Source of the DNA: Deltaproteobacteria bacterium
Lineage (GTDB): Bacteria > Desulfobacterota > Desulfobacteria > Desulfobacterales > JAFDCJ01
Assembly (NCBI GenBank): GCA_024277475.1
Contig: JAJRVC010000408.1
Location: 1-8,094 of the forward strand
DNA length: 8,094 bases
Direction: 5' to 3'
Made by a program: the position numbers and the translations under genes. Below the pieces are notes generated by a model that did not search any database, was not told where the DNA came from, and worked only from the letters and a program-made list of their open reading frames with translations. Shown here one piece after another: positions 6,844-8,094 of this stretch; the first letter of the stretch is position 1; every line of letters begins with the position of its first letter.

Positions 6844-8094
6844 TCAACTGTTCATAGGTTCAGGGTTCAAAGGTTCAGGGTTCAAGTCAGATCTGAGCCT
6901 CTGAACCCGATAACTGTTACTTTTCTTCTGCATCCTTCTTTCATTCATGATGCGGATGATAATGTCTTCCACGTCGATTGCGATCGGGTCCGACAATGTG
7001 TCGACATGAACAATCCGACAGCTGTCGGCGCCAAATGCACTCCAGCGTCGAATGAAACGCATGTTGTTGGAACCGGCAAAAATGGTCAGACAGGGAGTTC
7101 GCAGCGCCGCTGCGATGTGCTGACAGGCGGAATCATAGCCGATATACTCGTCACATTTTGTGATAATGGCTGCAATTTCACCAATGCGCGACTGCAAACC
7201 GATCACGCCACTGCTGATATCGCTGTTAAATTCAGCGGCAAAAACGGCATCCTCGATAGGGTAGCCGTTTTGTTTTACAGCATCCAGGAGAGAATCGGAA
7301 TGTTGAAGCTCTTTATCGCCAAGTCCTTTATCCAGCACTATCACGGTGTTCGGTTCCCGTAGCAGGGACAGCAGAAGTTTTTGTTCCAGAAGCCGTCCCA
7401 CTTTTTTACGCGAATTGCCGCCGACACCGAAATTAATCGCAATGACCCTTCGAGTGCCGTTAGTCTTCAAGCGGTCATACAGTTCGACCGCCTTTTGCAT
7501 CGGACCCGGAAGCAGCCAGACACAGGGGTAGCGAAAATTATCCGTCCCCGTTACCTTATCCAGCCAGGCATTGGTTAGTTGCGCCATGGACATGTTTTCG
7601 GCAAATGAGACATCCGATCGACTGTCAAAAAAGTAGTATTGATCCGGTGGGATAATGGGCAGCACGCCGAGCTGGGAAAGGCGGGAGTCCGGATCTATCA
7701 GAATGGTATTGTCAAGCGGACAGGTGGTCAGTTCCTGCTGAATGATATTTAACACCAATTGCCAATTGGACAGTCGTTCAAGCAATCCGCCATTTCTTTC
7801 ATACTCAGCCTTTTGTAATCGAATCCGAGGGTTGCCGCCATATATCTCATCCAGTTTGCTGCCGCCGATAAGTACCATTTCCGCTTTGGGATATAGTTCA
7901 GACAGACGTTGGATGATAATGCTGGTGACGGCAACATCGGCACCGATGGTTACGCGAGATAAAAGTAAAATTTTTTTTATGTCCCGGTGCCGTGATAAAA
8001 ACCGGTTTTCCATTCGGATTGTCTGGATGCGTTCAAGCAGGTCCTTGCGGGAGTGAATGCGAAAATCGTTCAAAGAGCGATCCAGTTCTTTTCC
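6844..8094 (-). CDS. Glycosyltransferase family 9 (heptosyltransferase-like), 5' end outside window
   Basis: The frame is open to the right edge (416 residues in the window). The TTG at 8073 is only an internal candidate start, since the frame reads on upstream as GKELDRS. Counting from 8073, KKILLLSRVTIGADVAVTS (33-51) and MVLIGGSKLDEIYGG (66-80) are the GT9 N-terminal signature. VIAINFGVGGNSRKKVG (210-226) opens the nucleotide-sugar domain, and EYIGYDSACQHIAAAL (309-324) with CLTIFAGSNN (328-337) is the typical C-terminal donor-site block. Family members add heptose or related sugars to lipopolysaccharide or other surface glycans on the cytoplasmic face of the inner membrane. Residues from about 382 on (SNSYRVQRLRSDLNPEPLN and onward) are read from repeat DNA and are not family-like. 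It is coupled to the radical SAM gene downstream, which suggests a shared envelope-glycan or glycosylated-product pathway (inference). Acceptor and sugar are unknown. Confidence 0.9.
   Translation of the reverse strand, partial: GKELDRSLNDFRIHSRKDLLERIQTIRMENRFLSRHRDIKKILLLSRVTIGADVAVTSIIIQRLSELYPKAEMVLIGGSKLDEIYGGNPRIRLQKAEYERNGGLLERLSNWQLVLNIIQQELTTCPLDNTILIDPDSRLSQLGVLPIIPPDQYYFFDSRSDVSFAENMSMAQLTNAWLDKVTGTDNFRYPCVWLLPGPMQKAVELYDRLKTNGTRRVIAINFGVGGNSRKKVGRLLEQKLLLSLLREPNTVIVLDKGLGDKELQHSDSLLDAVKQNGYPIEDAVFAAEFNSDISSGVIGLQSRIGEIAAIITKCDEYIGYDSACQHIAAALRTPCLTIFAGSNNMRFIRRWSAFGADSCRIVHVDTLSDPIAIDVEDIIIRIMNERRMQKKSNSYRVQRLRSDLNPEPLNPEPMNS
6856..6908. repeat. 15-bp tandem repeat and adjoining hairpin in the 3' end of the GT9 gene
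   Basis: AGGTTCAGGGTTCAA occurs twice head to tail (6856-6870 and 6871-6885), each unit built of near-identical GGTTCA halves. GGGTTCA (6878-6884) also pairs with TGAACCC (6902-6908) around the palindrome TCAGATCTGA (6887-6896), giving a possible hairpin. The block encodes the LNPEPLNPEPMNS tail of the glycosyltransferase and occupies the place where the radical SAM gene's ribosome-binding site would be. Confidence 0.85.

Noticed and set aside
1..8094. CRISPR array, tRNA, rRNA or attachment site
   Set aside because: I saw no regularly spaced repeats, cloverleaf-like sequence with a T-loop GTTCRANNC, or rRNA signature. The GGTTCA repeats near 6856-6885 have no spacers.

Overview
The window (8,094 bp, mixed GC, nearly all coding on the minus strand) looks like a chromosomal accessory region of an anaerobic bacterium, most plausibly a Desulfobacterota (deltaproteobacterial) sulfate reducer or a relative. 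That guess rests on gene content: an MtaA/CmuA-type zinc methyltransferase, an Fe-S/flavin ene-reductase of the 2,4-dienoyl-CoA reductase type, a B12-binding-type radical SAM protein, a family 9 glycosyltransferase and a RAYT transposase remnant. It is an inference, since no rRNA or marker gene is present.

In transcription order (right to left): (1) 8094-6844, a GT9 (heptosyltransferase-like) glycosyltransferase running in from beyond the right edge. Its last ~20 codons are read from a short tandem repeat. (2) 6841-5324, a radical SAM protein with an N-terminal B12-binding-type domain, starting two bases after the GT9 stop and so probably co-transcribed and translationally coupled. (3) 5323-4524, about 800 bp without an intact gene. 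It holds the N-terminal remnant of an IS200-like/RAYT transposase, a 22-bp inverted repeat just downstream of it, a candidate 37-codon small ORF with a strong ribosome-binding site, and a possible leader for the next gene. (4) 4523-2562, an Old Yellow Enzyme/FadH-type oxidoreductase that is full length except for an in-frame TAG at codon 166. (5) 2457 to ~2097, the N-terminal half of an N-acyl-homoserine-lactonase-like metallo-beta-lactamase. It is joined directly to (6) ~2098-1114, the C-terminal two thirds of an FGGY carbohydrate kinase that also carries a -1 frameshift in a run of nine G. (7) 1011-1, an MtaA/CmuA-family (uroporphyrinogen decarboxylase fold) methyltransferase, open to the left edge.

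The left half (genes 4-7) looks like a former same-strand catabolic operon: ene-reductase, lactonase, sugar kinase, corrinoid-linked methyltransferase. Three consecutive members are broken in three different ways (nonsense codon, chimeric deletion junction, homopolymer frameshift), while the last one reads open throughout. Either the operon is decaying, or part of the damage is sequencing/assembly error, or (least likely, but testable) the UAG is read through. The right half (GT9 plus radical SAM) looks intact and belongs to an envelope/glycan or secondary-metabolite function that cannot be defined from here.
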